DNA from: UBA8389 sp942493385 | Lineage (GTDB): Bacteria; Bacteroidota; Bacteroidia; Bacteroidales; UBA1402 | Direction of reading: 5' to 3' | Assembly: GCA_942493385.1 (NCBI GenBank) | Contig: OW818699.1 | Location: forward strand, 1-64,000 | Length of the DNA: 64,000 nucleotides | In this document: one piece after another, positions 7,640-16,079 of the stretch | How the letters are laid out: each line of letters starts with the position of its first letter | How positions within the stretch are numbered: position 1 is the stretch's first letter | Notes under the pieces: generated by a model | Told to the model about the DNA's origin: nothing | Database searches by the model: none | Seen by the model: the letters and a program-made list of their open reading frames with translations, nothing else | Position numbers and translations under genes: made by a program

Positions 7640-9757
7640 TTATAACAGTTCAACTTTACCTTTAACTTCCGTCAACACCTGAGTGGCGATGGATTTTGAC
7701 AATTCAGCAAAGTGGTCGAATTCCATGGTGCTGGTCGCACGTCCGGAGGTGATGGTGCGCAAGGCAGTCACATATCCGAAGGTTTCAGCAAGAGGAACCT
7801 GAGCCTTGACAATGCGTGCTCCTGAACGGTTGGTATCCATACCACCCACCTGGCCACGACGTTTGTTCAAGTCACCGATCACATCACCCATGCTTTCTTC
7901 CGGAGTAATGACTTCCATCTTCATGATGGGTTCCAATAGAATGGGTTTTGCTTTGGCACAAGCACTCTTGAAGGCAATGCTGGCGCAGATTTCGAAGGAA
8001 AGGGCGTCGGAGTCGACCGGGTGGAAAGAACCGTCAACGACGACAACTTTCAAACCATCCAGCGGATAGCCGGCCAATACACCATTTTTCATGGCGTTTT
8101 TGAAGCCTTTTTCAATGGAAGGAACATATTCCTTAGGAATGTTACCACCCTTGATTTCATCAATAAACTGAAGATCACCTTCAAAGTCTTTGTCCTTAGG
8201 ACCAACCTTGACAATCATATCGGCAAATTTACCGCGACCACCAGATTGTTTCTTGTAGACTTCGCGCAATTGTACCGTTTGAGAAATTGCTTCCTTATAG
8301 GTAACCTGCGGACGACCTTGGTTGCATTCAACCTTGAATTCGCGACGCAGACGGTCGATGATGATTTCGAGGTGAAGTTCACCCATACCGGAGATAATGG
8401 TCTGACCAGACTGTTCGTCGGTTTTGACCGTAAAGGTAGGATCTTCTTCAGCAAGCTTACCAAGACCAATGCCCAACTTATCCAAATCCTTTTGGGTTTT
8501 GGGTTCGATGGAGATACCGATTACTGGTGCGGGGAAGTCCATCGATTCGAGAACGATCGGATGTTTTTCGTCACACAAGGTGTCACCGGTACGAATATCT
8601 TTGAAGCCAACGCCTGCACCGATGTCACCGGCAGAAATCACGTCAACTGGATTCTGCTTGTTGGAATGCATCTGGAACAGACGTGAAATACGTTCTTTTT
8701 TGTCGGAACGTACGTTGTACACGTAGGAACCGGCTTCCAGCCTACCTGAATAGACACGAACAAAACACAGACGACCAACATAAGGGTCGGTGGCAATTTT
8801 AAATGCCAAGGCAGTGAAAGGTTCGTCTTCGTCGGGTCTGCGTGTAATTTCCTTTTCGGGATCGTTGGGGTCATGACCTACGATAGCAGGTGTGTCCAGC
8901 GGGCTTGGGAGGAAAAGACAAACGGCGTCCAGCAATGTCTGCACACCTTTATTTTTGAAAGAGGAACCACAAAGCATGGGGTTGATGGCCATGGCGATGG
9001 TGCCTTTACGAAGTGCTTTGATGATTTCTTCTTCGGTGATCGTTGTGGGATCATCAAAGAACTTCTGCATCAATACATCGTCAAATTCAGAAACGGATTC
9101 AAGCATTTTTTCTCTCCATTCCTGAGCTTCAGCAAGCAATTCAGCGGGAATTTCTTCCACGTTGTATTCTGCACCCATGGTTTCATCGTGCCAGTAAATG
9201 GCTTTCATCTTGATCAGATCGACAACACCTTTGAACTTTTCTTCAGAACCGATGGGAATCTGAATGGGACAAGGATTGGCTCTGAGAACAGATTTCATCT
9301 GGCTGACAACTTCATAGAAGTCGGCACCGGAACGGTCCATTTTATTTACATAGCAAATACGGGGAACGTCGTATTTGTCAGCCTGGCGCCATACGGTTTC
9401 AGACTGGGGTTCCACGCCGCCTACTGCACAGTAGGTTGCAACGGCACCGTCCAGGATACGAAGTGAACGTTCCACCTCAACGGTGAAATCTACGTGTCCC
9501 GGGGTATCAATCAAATTAATTTTATATTTATCACCACCCTGAATCCAGCTGGTGGTAGTAGCGGCCGAAGTAATCGTGATGCCACGCTCCTGCTCTTGCT
9601 CCATCCAGTCCATGGTAGCAGCTCCATCATGAACTTCCCCAATTTTATGGGTCAGTCCAGTGTAGAAAAGAATACGCTCTGAAGTCGTCGTCTTTCCTGC
9701 ATCGATGTGGGCCATGATGCCAATGTTTCTGGTGTATGTCAAATCTTGTTTAGCCAT
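7640..9757 (-). CDS. fusA: Elongation factor G
   Basis: Translocation GTPase EF-G, 705 residues, full length. G1 P-loop AHIDAGKTT at residues 16-24, G3 DTPGH at 84-88, G4 NKMD at 138-141. Domain IV is marked by SGGRGKFADM and the C-terminal domain by SMGDVIGDLNKRRGQVGGMD. It lies directly downstream of rpsG (26 bases) in the str part of the operon. Antisense open frames over it are codon-bias shadows. Confidence 0.98.
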   Translation of the reverse strand: MAKQDLTYTRNIGIMAHIDAGKTTTSERILFYTGLTHKIGEVHDGAATMDWMEQEQERGITITSAATTTSWIQGGDKYKINLIDTPGHVDFTVEVERSLRILDGAVATYCAVGGVEPQSETVWRQADKYDVPRICYVNKMDRSGADFYEVVSQMKSVLRANPCPIQIPIGSEEKFKGVVDLIKMKAIYWHDETMGAEYNVEEIPAELLAEAQEWREKMLESVSEFDDVLMQKFFDDPTTITEEEIIKALRKGTIAMAINPMLCGSSFKNKGVQTLLDAVCLFLPSPLDTPAIVGHDPNDPEKEITRRPDEDEPFTALAFKIATDPYVGRLCFVRVYSGRLEAGSYVYNVRSDKKERISRLFQMHSNKQNPVDVISAGDIGAGVGFKDIRTGDTLCDEKHPIVLESMDFPAPVIGISIEPKTQKDLDKLGIGLGKLAEEDPTFTVKTDEQSGQTIISGMGELHLEIIIDRLRREFKVECNQGRPQVTYKEAISQTVQLREVYKKQSGGRGKFADMIVKVGPKDKDFEGDLQFIDEIKGGNIPKEYVPSIEKGFKNAMKNGVLAGYPLDGLKVVVVDGSFHPVDSDALSFEICASIAFKSACAKAKPILLEPIMKMEVITPEESMGDVIGDLNKRRGQVGGMDTNRSGARIVKAQVPLAETFGYVTALRTITSGRATSTMEFDHFAELSKSIATQVLTEVKGKVELL

Positions 9758-9783
9758 TGTACTTTCTTACCTTTTACCTATTA

Positions 9784-10260
9784 TTAAAAACGGAAATGGG
9801 CGAATGCGCGGTTGGCTTCTGCCATACGGTGCATGTCTTCCTTACGTTTGAAGGATCCTCCCTGATTGTTGTAAGCATCAACAATCTCGGCAGCCAATTT
9901 GTCCGCCATGGATTTACCACCACGTTTGCGGGCATATAAAATTACATTTTTCATTGAAATGGATTCCTTACGATCCGGGCGGATTTCAGTAGGAACTTGG
10001 AAAGTGGCACCACCGATACGGCGGGACTTGACTTCGACCTGAGGAGTAATGTTGTCGAGTGCAGCTTTCCATATTTCGAGAGCAGATTTTTCGTCGTTGG
10101 GCAATTTTGCCTTGACGGTATTCAGAGCGGAATAGAAGATCTCGTAGGAGGTGTTCTTTTTCCCATCGTACATCAAGTGATTCACAAATTTGGTCACTTT
10201 GACGTCATTGAAAACGGGATCCGGCAGGATCACCCGTTTTTTCGGCTTTGATTTTCTCAT
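9784..10260 (-). CDS. rpsG: 30S ribosomal protein S7 (uS7)
   Basis: Small-subunit head assembly protein S7, 158 residues. It opens MRKSKPKKRVILPDPVFND; the motif DPVFNDVKVTKFVNHLMYDGKK and the segment VEVKSRRIGGATFQVPTEI are family hallmarks. It is 161 bases downstream of rpsL and 26 bases before fusA. Confidence 0.98.
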   Translation of the reverse strand: MRKSKPKKRVILPDPVFNDVKVTKFVNHLMYDGKKNTSYEIFYSALNTVKAKLPNDEKSALEIWKAALDNITPQVEVKSRRIGGATFQVPTEIRPDRKESISMKNVILYARKRGGKSMADKLAAEIVDAYNNQGGSFKRKEDMHRMAEANRAFAHFRF

Positions 10261-10421
10261 TTTTTTCTCAAAAATTTTCCGTTTTTGTTTTGGTTGTCTT
10301 CTTTCGTTTTGACTTCAACGTTCCCACCGGAACATTTACTCAACCTCGCTTTAAAGCGTTTACCAATAAAAAAAACAGCGTGAATAATTACTGTAAGGGA
10401 ATGATTAAGCTACCAATCGGA
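10261..10421 (-). other. rpsL-rpsG intergenic stretch
   Basis: 161 bases without a gene inside the str part. It holds A-rich tracts on the transcript strand and a perfect 12-base palindrome, CGCTTTAAAGCG, at 10347-10358. No promoter-like CAAAnnTA (minus TAnnTTTG) is visible. An RNA processing or feedback site is possible but unsupported. Confidence 0.4.
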
Positions 10422-10826
10422 TTATTTCTTCTTGGCTGCAGTAACTGGCTGACCTGGCTTTGGACGCTTCGTTCCGTATTTGGAACGTCTCTGTCTGCGA
10501 CCGGCTACACCTGAAGTATCCAATGTTCCGCGAACGATGTGGTAACGTACACCTGGAAGATCCTTTACACGACCGCCACGTACAAGTACGATGGAGTGTT
10601 CCTGCAAGTTATGACCTTCTCCTGGAATGTAACTGTTTACTTCCTTCGAGTTGGTCAAACGAACCCTGGCAACTTTACGCATAGCGGAGTTAGGTTTCTT
10701 CGGTGTCGTCGTGTACACACGTACACAAACGCCACGTCTTTGCGGACAGGAGTTCAAAGCCGGAGACTTGCTCTTGTCGATTAGCTTAGCCCTTCCTTTT
10801 CTTACTAATTGCTGAATTGTAGGCAT
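10422..10826 (-). CDS. rpsL: 30S ribosomal protein S12 (uS12)
   Basis: Decoding-centre protein S12, 134 residues. It opens MPTIQQLVRKGR and contains CPQRRGVCVRVYTTTPKKPNSA. The streptomycin-interaction positions are wild type: Lys in TTPKKPN and Lys-Asp-Leu-Pro in GGRVKDLPGVRYH. First gene of the long ribosomal operon. Confidence 0.98.
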   Translation of the reverse strand: MPTIQQLVRKGRAKLIDKSKSPALNSCPQRRGVCVRVYTTTPKKPNSAMRKVARVRLTNSKEVNSYIPGEGHNLQEHSIVLVRGGRVKDLPGVRYHIVRGTLDTSGVAGRRQRRSKYGTKRPKPGQPVTAAKKK

Positions 10827-10907
10827 TTTAGAAATTTTTACTATTTATAGAGTACTTAAAAAAACGTATGCGATATTAAATCCTTGTAGGTATTCCAAAA
10901 AGGACTG

Positions 10908-10938
10908 CAAAATTACAAGCTTTTTTCCGATAAACCAA
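10908..10938 (-). promoter_or_regulatory. Promoter of the ribosomal-protein operon
   Basis: On the minus strand TAATTTTG (10908-10915) fits the Bacteroidetes -7 element TAnnTTTG, and TTG at 10936-10938 sits 20 bases upstream as a -33 element. The predicted transcript starts near 10901, leaving a leader of about 75 bases before rpsL. A second -7-like TACCTTTG at 10981-10988 lacks a partner -33 box and may be a weaker tandem promoter. Confidence 0.55.
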
Positions 10939-11058
10939 CGGGTTACCGAAAAAAAAGTAATCTTGCCTTTAAAGCGGGGACAAAGGTAGAAAAAAAATAC
11001 CGAAAACCGCTGATATTCAGGCAGCAATTTTCGGCATTTTCATTGAAGAAAATTTTCT

Positions 11059-11379
11059 TTAGGCTTCTCCTCCTCCAAAACCAATGATGGGTGGCATGAA
11101 GGTATTTCCGCCTCCTGTAGGATTCTTGATGGCACCAAATTGCTTCTCATATTTGGCGACATTTTCTTGAAGCGCGGAAAGCAGCCGCTTGGCATGTTCG
11201 GGTGTCAGAATGATGCGGGACTGAACTTTTGCCTTGGGCACACCAGGCATCAGGCGGATAAAATCGAGAATGAATTCGGAACTGGAATGGGATATGACGG
11301 CAAGGTTGGAATAGATCCCTTGTGCCACATCTTCGGTCAGTTCAATGTTTAGTTGGTTGTTGTCGTTGGAATTGTCCAT
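11059..11379 (-). CDS. DUF3467-type small protein
   Basis: 106-residue protein starting at the ATG at 11377-11379 (MDNSNDNNQLNIELTEDVA). A longer in-frame reading to 11526 would overlap the HTCS gene and is rejected. The pattern AQGIYSNLAVISHSSSEFILDFI, then SRIILTPEHAKRLLSALQENV, fits the DUF3467 family, whose function is unknown. It has no signal peptide, and the C-terminus is Gly/Pro rich (MPPIIGFGGGEA). It lies 34 bases downstream of the HTCS gene on the same strand; no clear promoter of its own is seen in that gap. Confidence 0.85.
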   Translation of the reverse strand: MDNSNDNNQLNIELTEDVAQGIYSNLAVISHSSSEFILDFIRLMPGVPKAKVQSRIILTPEHAKRLLSALQENVAKYEKQFGAIKNPTGGGNTFMPPIIGFGGGEA

Positions 11380-11413
11380 GTTGGATTGTTGGATTAATAG
11401 TATATATAAGGTG

Positions 11414-14400
11414 TTATTTTTCCCAACTGCTCGGATTGACTCCGAAATGTTTGGTAAAACAGCGTGTAAAGTATTTCGGGTCGTTAAAACCGACTGCATA
11501 TGCAATTTCAGAGATGTTTCGCCCACCTGCTTTCTGGAGCATTTCTTTGGCCTTGGTCAATCTGTATCCGCGGATGAAGCGGGTGGCAGATTGTCCCACC
11601 AGCGTATCCAACTTCTTGTGCAGTAGGCTTCGGGAAATTCCAATTGCCTGAATCAGTTCTGTTACATCAAAATCAGGATTCTGATAGTTTTCTTGCAAAA
11701 TCTTAAGCGCTTTATCCAGAAGCCTTTTATCAGGTGAGTCGTCATCCATGTTCAGCGTTGTCGTGCTCATGTTGTCCTTAAATCGATCATGTAGACGGTT
11801 ACGCGTTTCCAGAATGTTCCGAACACGGGCAATCAAGACCTTTTCCTCAAAAGGTTTGGACACAAAATCATCTGCGCCTGAATCCAGTCCTTCCAATTGC
11901 TTTTCGACGGACGAAAGCGCTGTCAGCAAAATGACCGGTATGTGGGAGGTGCTCAGGTTTCTTTTGACCAATCTGCAAAATTGATTTCCGTCCATCTTGG
12001 GCATCATCACATCGCTTACAATGAAATCAGGCAGGTAATTCTGTGTCATTTTCCATGCTTCAACACCATCGGAAGCTTCAAGTATATTGAAATCTTTTTC
12101 CATAAATGAACGAACGAACTGCCTCATGTCCGGATTGTCTTCGACTATGAGCAGCACCGGCTTATTTTCCTTGAAACCAATTTTAAGGTCAGAGTCCTGA
12201 ACTCCAAAATTTTCATCAGGAAGGACTTCCTGTACTTTCCCATCCTGTGCTAATCGTTCAACCGGAATCTCCAATACAAACCTTGCTCCTCCAATCCGAT
12301 TGTTCATCGCATAGATGGTACCACCATGAAGGGTCGCCAACTCGCGGCATAGGTAAAGTCCAATTCCGGTGCCAGATTGGCCTGCAGTTTGATACACCTG
12401 CTGCCCCTTGATTTGGTAAAAACGTTCGAATATTTTATCGAATTCCTCTTCAGGAATTCCAGTGCCTGAATCGGAAACCGTCAAACGAAGCCAGGGGGTT
12501 CCCGATTTCTCCACTTCTGACAATCGAATCGTTATGTTTCCATTGTCTGGTGTGAACTTAACGGCATTCGACAAGAGGTTGGTGTAAATCTTCCCAATCT
12601 TGTCCGCATCAAAAAGAAGGACTGGATTCGAAAGATTGGTGGAGAGCGAGCATTGAACACCTCTTTTTTCTACCATATCACCAAAGGGTATCAAAATATC
12701 TCTTGTCAAATCAACGATGTTGCCCTGACTTTTGTTTAGGGTCATAGCGCCCGCATCCACTTTTCTAAAATCCATCAGTTGATTGACAAGTGACAACAGT
12801 TGTTTGGAATTGCGTTCCACCAATTGTAGCTGGCTGGTCAAGGAAGAATCCACACTGGTATGAAGCATGCGCTGAATGGGACCCATGATGAGCGTGATGG
12901 GCGTCTTGAACTCATGGGTGATATTTGTGAAAATGGACATTTTCTCTTGATTCAGCTCTTCTACCCTTTGATTATAGATTTCAAGTTGTTCTTTCTGTTC
13001 CAGTATTTGCTCGTTCTGCACCTTGAGCAAATCGTTCTGCTGTATGATGGCTTGCTCGTGAACCATCAGATCCTGAAGTGTCTTTTCAAGGTTTTCGGCT
13101 TGTTCACGCAACTGATCCTTTTGCTGCTCCACCTTCAGGGTGCGCTCATGAACTTTATTTTCAAGAATTACTTGTTCTTCCTTTAGTTTACGGACACGAT
13201 TGCTGATAAGGTACCAAGTCAAACCAATTAAAAGCACCAAAAAGATAAGACGGAAAAGAAGTGTCTGATAGAATGGAGGTTTGATGATAATATTCAGTGA
13301 AGTTAAGTGGTCGGACCATACACCGTCACTGTTGGTACAACGAACCTTAAAGGTGTAGTGCCCCTGCTTGAGATTGGTATAATGTACATAGCGTCTGGTC
13401 GCATCCACTTCAATCCAATCAGCATCAAATCCCTCCAATAGGTAGGAATAACGAATTTTTTCAGGTGATTCGAAATCGAACGTGCTGAAATCAAACGAAA
13501 AGGACTTGTCTCTTTGCGGCAATATGATTTCTCGTGTTTCAAAAAGCTGTTTCTGCAAATAGATTCTCCCTCGTAAGGGAACACCAGGTTCAACAAGTTC
13601 ATTGAGGACATAGAGCGACATGAGTTTTACCTTTGGCATAAAATCATTGATCTGGATGCGGGTGGGATCAACAACATTCATACCTTCGATATTTCCGAAA
13701 TACAACCGTCCATCCTTGGATTTGCAGGCTGCCATCCAGTAAAATTGATTGGAAAGCAGTCCGTCGCTTTTATAAAAGCAGGCTCCTTGACCTACTGATG
13801 GGGTAAACCTACAAAGTCCATTGTTGGTACTCATCCAAATTCGACCTGTTTCGTCTTCCAAAATGGTGTATATGACATTATCAACCAGCCCGTCCTTTTG
13901 ATCATACTGATGAAAACGTATTACTTTACCACCCAACGTCAAATTGTCACTTGTATTCCAGCTGTCAACTTCATCTTTAGTCTCGTTCACATTCGTTCGT
14001 TCTTCCATCAGATAGAGTCCGTTGCCGTTGCTGCCAAACCACATTTTGCCTGACTTATCTTCATAGATACTGATTATTTTGGCCAAATGGTCGGATTTTG
14101 AATTGCTCAGTTCGTTCCGGAAATAGTCGAATACGAATTTATTGGCACGCACGTCTGATTTATTCAGATAAATACAATACAATCCAAAATTGGTGGCAAC
14201 CCAAAGCCGTCGCTTGCTGTCGATTTTTAGGGCATTGACTTGTGATGGCGGGTATTTTACCACCGAAGCGGTCATTTTGGTGGCGAATTTCTGCGTTCGA
14301 TAGTCATAAAACTGCAGGCAGGAACTGGAGCCAACCCACAAACCTTGGTTCGGTACATCTTCAAGGAGGTCGGAGATGAAAATGTCTGCCAAACTACCGG

Positions 14401-15808
14401 GCTCGCCATCGACCTTATATCGGATGAAATCTTTTTCATTGGCGTTCATTTGATTGATGCCCCCGCCCCAAGTGCCCAACCATATCCGACCCTTCGAATC
14501 CTCCATGATCTTGGAGATGGTATTTTGGCTCAAACTAGCAGGGTCTTTTGTGTGAACGTAGTGTTTAAATGATGTGGCGCCAGGCATCCGAACATGAATT
14601 CCGCCTTCAACCTGCCCGACCCAAAGCCTGGACTTGCTGTCTTCTAGTATGGAATTGACCGGTGCAGGAAACAAACTACCTTGATCTTGAGGATGGTGTA
14701 CAAAAGTTTGAAAGACTTTCCGCTTTTGATACATCCAATTCACGCCTCCCTTTTCAGTTCCGATCCAAAGGATGTTCTGATTGTCAACAAAAAGGGTATT
14801 TAGGAAATTATTGTTGATGGACCCTGGAGATCCATCCGACTGAATGCGTTGGAATCTTTTTGTTTCGGGTTCCCACAGTGCAAGACCTCCAAGAGTGGCT
14901 ATCCATATCCGACCGTGTTTGTCCTGCGCAATGTCGTTAATAAACCCGTTGGGTAGCATATTTGGCTGAAGTGGGTCCGATGCAAATCGGTCAATCAGCT
15001 TGGTATGGGGATTGTAGCGAATAAGACCGTCCGACGTGCCAATCCAAAAAGTACCCATTCGGTCGACAAACAACTTTCTTATGGGATTGTTGGTTTGCAG
15101 ACCTTTTGGAACCCGCTCAAAAATGAACTGTCCAGGGATTTTGTTTGAAAGGATCTGCATCTGCCCAACGACCATCCCAAGCCAGATTCTGCCCACTTGG
15201 TCTTCCGTCAGTGTGTAAACTGGCGAAATGTTCAGACTATAAAAGTTTTTCAGTCCACCCTCTTTGTCAAAAACCAGACATGCCAAGCCATGATCGCCCG
15301 CAATCCATAGCTTGTTGTCCTTATCTTTTAGAATGGCATGGACGGAGGAATTCAAAAGTTGCTTGTACTGCGGGTATTCATCCAGACAATCGGAATTTCT
15401 TCCTGTATGTAGATCGATGATGCTGACACCCAGATCTGTGCCGACCCAAAGCCTTGAATAAGAATCTTCCGCTAAACAATGGGTAAAATTGGTATGAAGC
15501 AAATGATTCTGAGTATTGTATTTTTTTACCTCATAGCCGTCGAAGCGGTCAAGTCCTCCCCAAGTGGCAAACCATAGGAAGCCTTCGCTGTCTTGGTAAA
15601 TATAATCCACAAAATTCTGTGACAAGCCTTTATCTGCATTCAGATACTTGAACAAAAAATCTTCTTTAATGGTAGCGGCACGTAGTGTTGATGGGCTAAA
15701 AGCTAAATAAGCAAAAGCTATGATTTGCATCAAAAAATAAGCACTTAAGCCCTTCTTTTTAAAAAAAGGGATCGTGTTATTGTATTTTTTCGTGTGCATT
15801 TTACACAT
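11414..15808 (-). CDS. Hybrid two-component system sensor/regulator (HTCS)
   Basis: One-protein signalling system that senses oligosaccharide in the periplasm and regulates a polysaccharide locus. It has 1464 residues. Order: N-terminal signal/anchor (~20-45), repeated two-component propeller blades with motifs such as GFLWFATWGGLDRFDGY and RIWLGTWGGGINQM (~50-770), a Y_Y_Y-type domain (~770-840), a membrane helix (~848-872), coiled coil, a HisKA with NITHEFKTP (His965), an ATPase with NLLSNAVKF and GTGIGLYL, a receiver with DVMMPKMDG (Asp1266), and a C-terminal AraC-type HTH (from ~1345). Met4 is an alternative start. It is divergent from the arabinan locus, so that locus is its likely target. 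B. thetaiotaomicron BT0366 is a known arabinan analogue. Confidence 0.93.
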   Translation of the reverse strand: MCKMHTKKYNNTIPFFKKKGLSAYFLMQIIAFAYLAFSPSTLRAATIKEDFLFKYLNADKGLSQNFVDYIYQDSEGFLWFATWGGLDRFDGYEVKKYNTQNHLLHTNFTHCLAEDSYSRLWVGTDLGVSIIDLHTGRNSDCLDEYPQYKQLLNSSVHAILKDKDNKLWIAGDHGLACLVFDKEGGLKNFYSLNISPVYTLTEDQVGRIWLGMVVGQMQILSNKIPGQFIFERVPKGLQTNNPIRKLFVDRMGTFWIGTSDGLIRYNPHTKLIDRFASDPLQPNMLPNGFINDIAQDKHGRIWIATLGGLALWEPETKRFQRIQSDGSPGSINNNFLNTLFVDNQNILWIGTEKGGVNWMYQKRKVFQTFVHHPQDQGSLFPAPVNSILEDSKSRLWVGQVEGGIHVRMPGATSFKHYVHTKDPASLSQNTISKIMEDSKGRIWLGTWGGGINQMNANEKDFIRYKVDGEPGSLADIFISDLLEDVPNQGLWVGSSSCLQFYDYRTQKFATKMTASVVKYPPSQVNALKIDSKRRLWVATNFGLYCIYLNKSDVRANKFVFDYFRNELSNSKSDHLAKIISIYEDKSGKMWFGSNGNGLYLMEERTNVNETKDEVDSWNTSDNLTLGGKVIRFHQYDQKDGLVDNVIYTILEDETGRIWMSTNNGLCRFTPSVGQGACFYKSDGLLSNQFYWMAACKSKDGRLYFGNIEGMNVVDPTRIQINDFMPKVKLMSLYVLNELVEPGVPLRGRIYLQKQLFETREIILPQRDKSFSFDFSTFDFESPEKIRYSYLLEGFDADWIEVDATRRYVHYTNLKQGHYTFKVRCTNSDGVWSDHLTSLNIIIKPPFYQTLLFRLIFLVLLIGLTWYLISNRVRKLKEEQVILENKVHERTLKVEQQKDQLREQAENLEKTLQDLMVHEQAIIQQNDLLKVQNEQILEQKEQLEIYNQRVEELNQEKMSIFTNITHEFKTPITLIMGPIQRMLHTSVDSSLTSQLQLVERNSKQLLSLVNQLMDFRKVDAGAMTLNKSQGNIVDLTRDILIPFGDMVEKRGVQCSLSTNLSNPVLLFDADKIGKIYTNLLSNAVKFTPDNGNITIRLSEVEKSGTPWLRLTVSDSGTGIPEEEFDKIFERFYQIKGQQVYQTAGQSGTGIGLYLCRELATLHGGTIYAMNNRIGGARFVLEIPVERLAQDGKVQEVLPDENFGVQDSDLKIGFKENKPVLLIVEDNPDMRQFVRSFMEKDFNILEASDGVEAWKMTQNYLPDFIVSDVMMPKMDGNQFCRLVKRNLSTSHIPVILLTALSSVEKQLEGLDSGADDFVSKPFEEKVLIARVRNILETRNRLHDRFKDNMSTTTLNMDDDSPDKRLLDKALKILQENYQNPDFDVTELIQAIGISRSLLHKKLDTLVGQSATRFIRGYRLTKAKEMLQKAGGRNISEIAYAVGFNDPKYFTRCFTKHFGVNPSSWEK

Positions 15809-15840
15809 TTGTCCACCTTTTAAGAAAAATTTTACACCTG
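15805..15840 (+). promoter_or_regulatory. Candidate HTCS operator A (21-bp-spaced direct repeat)
   Basis: The block ACATTTGTCCACCTTTTAAG at 15805-15824 is repeated with one change at 19741-19760. Within it GTCCACC (15811-15817) is followed exactly 21 bases later by TTACACC (15832-15838). Two half-sites on the same DNA face suit an AraC-type dimer such as the HTCS output domain. The site is oriented toward the gene at 16080 and overlaps the HTCS start codon. Function is inferred. Confidence 0.7.
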
Positions 15841-15858
15841 CGTCTGTCGAAAGCCCAA

Positions 15859-15866
15859 TACATTTG
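15859..15866 (+). promoter_or_regulatory. -7 element of the promoter for the T9SS LamG gene
   Basis: TACATTTG matches the Bacteroidetes -7 consensus TAnnTTTG. It begins 54 bases after the left edge of operator A, exactly the spacing seen at the second site. No -33 box is evident, as expected for an activator-dependent promoter. The predicted leader to the ATG at 16080 is about 205 bases. Confidence 0.6.
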
Positions 15867-15976
15867 TTTTATTGCTTCCTGCAAGAGGACTGTGTCATTC
15901 ATCGTAGGAAGTTGAGACTAGTTTTTGCGCAAGATCCAGTGCTGAACAACTTGAATGAATCCGTCTGGAAATGGAA

Positions 15977-15984
15977 CAAATATA
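15977..15984 (-). promoter_or_regulatory. Candidate HTCS promoter -7 element
   Basis: On the minus strand the sequence is TATATTTG, a match to TAnnTTTG, about 170 bases before the HTCS ATG. It is the only such match on this strand in the divergent gap. A good -33 element at the right distance is not seen. Confidence 0.4.
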
Positions 15985-16079
15985 CACAATTTTCGGAACT
16001 TTAACTGTTCTCAATCATCTCGAACTATAGTACATAAACATAGTTTCATTTATTTAATTATTCACCAAATGCTTTTACC

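Noticed and set aside
10981..10988. Second -7 element before rpsL
   Set aside because: TACCTTTG fits the consensus but no -33 element lies at a usable distance; kept only as a possible tandem promoter.
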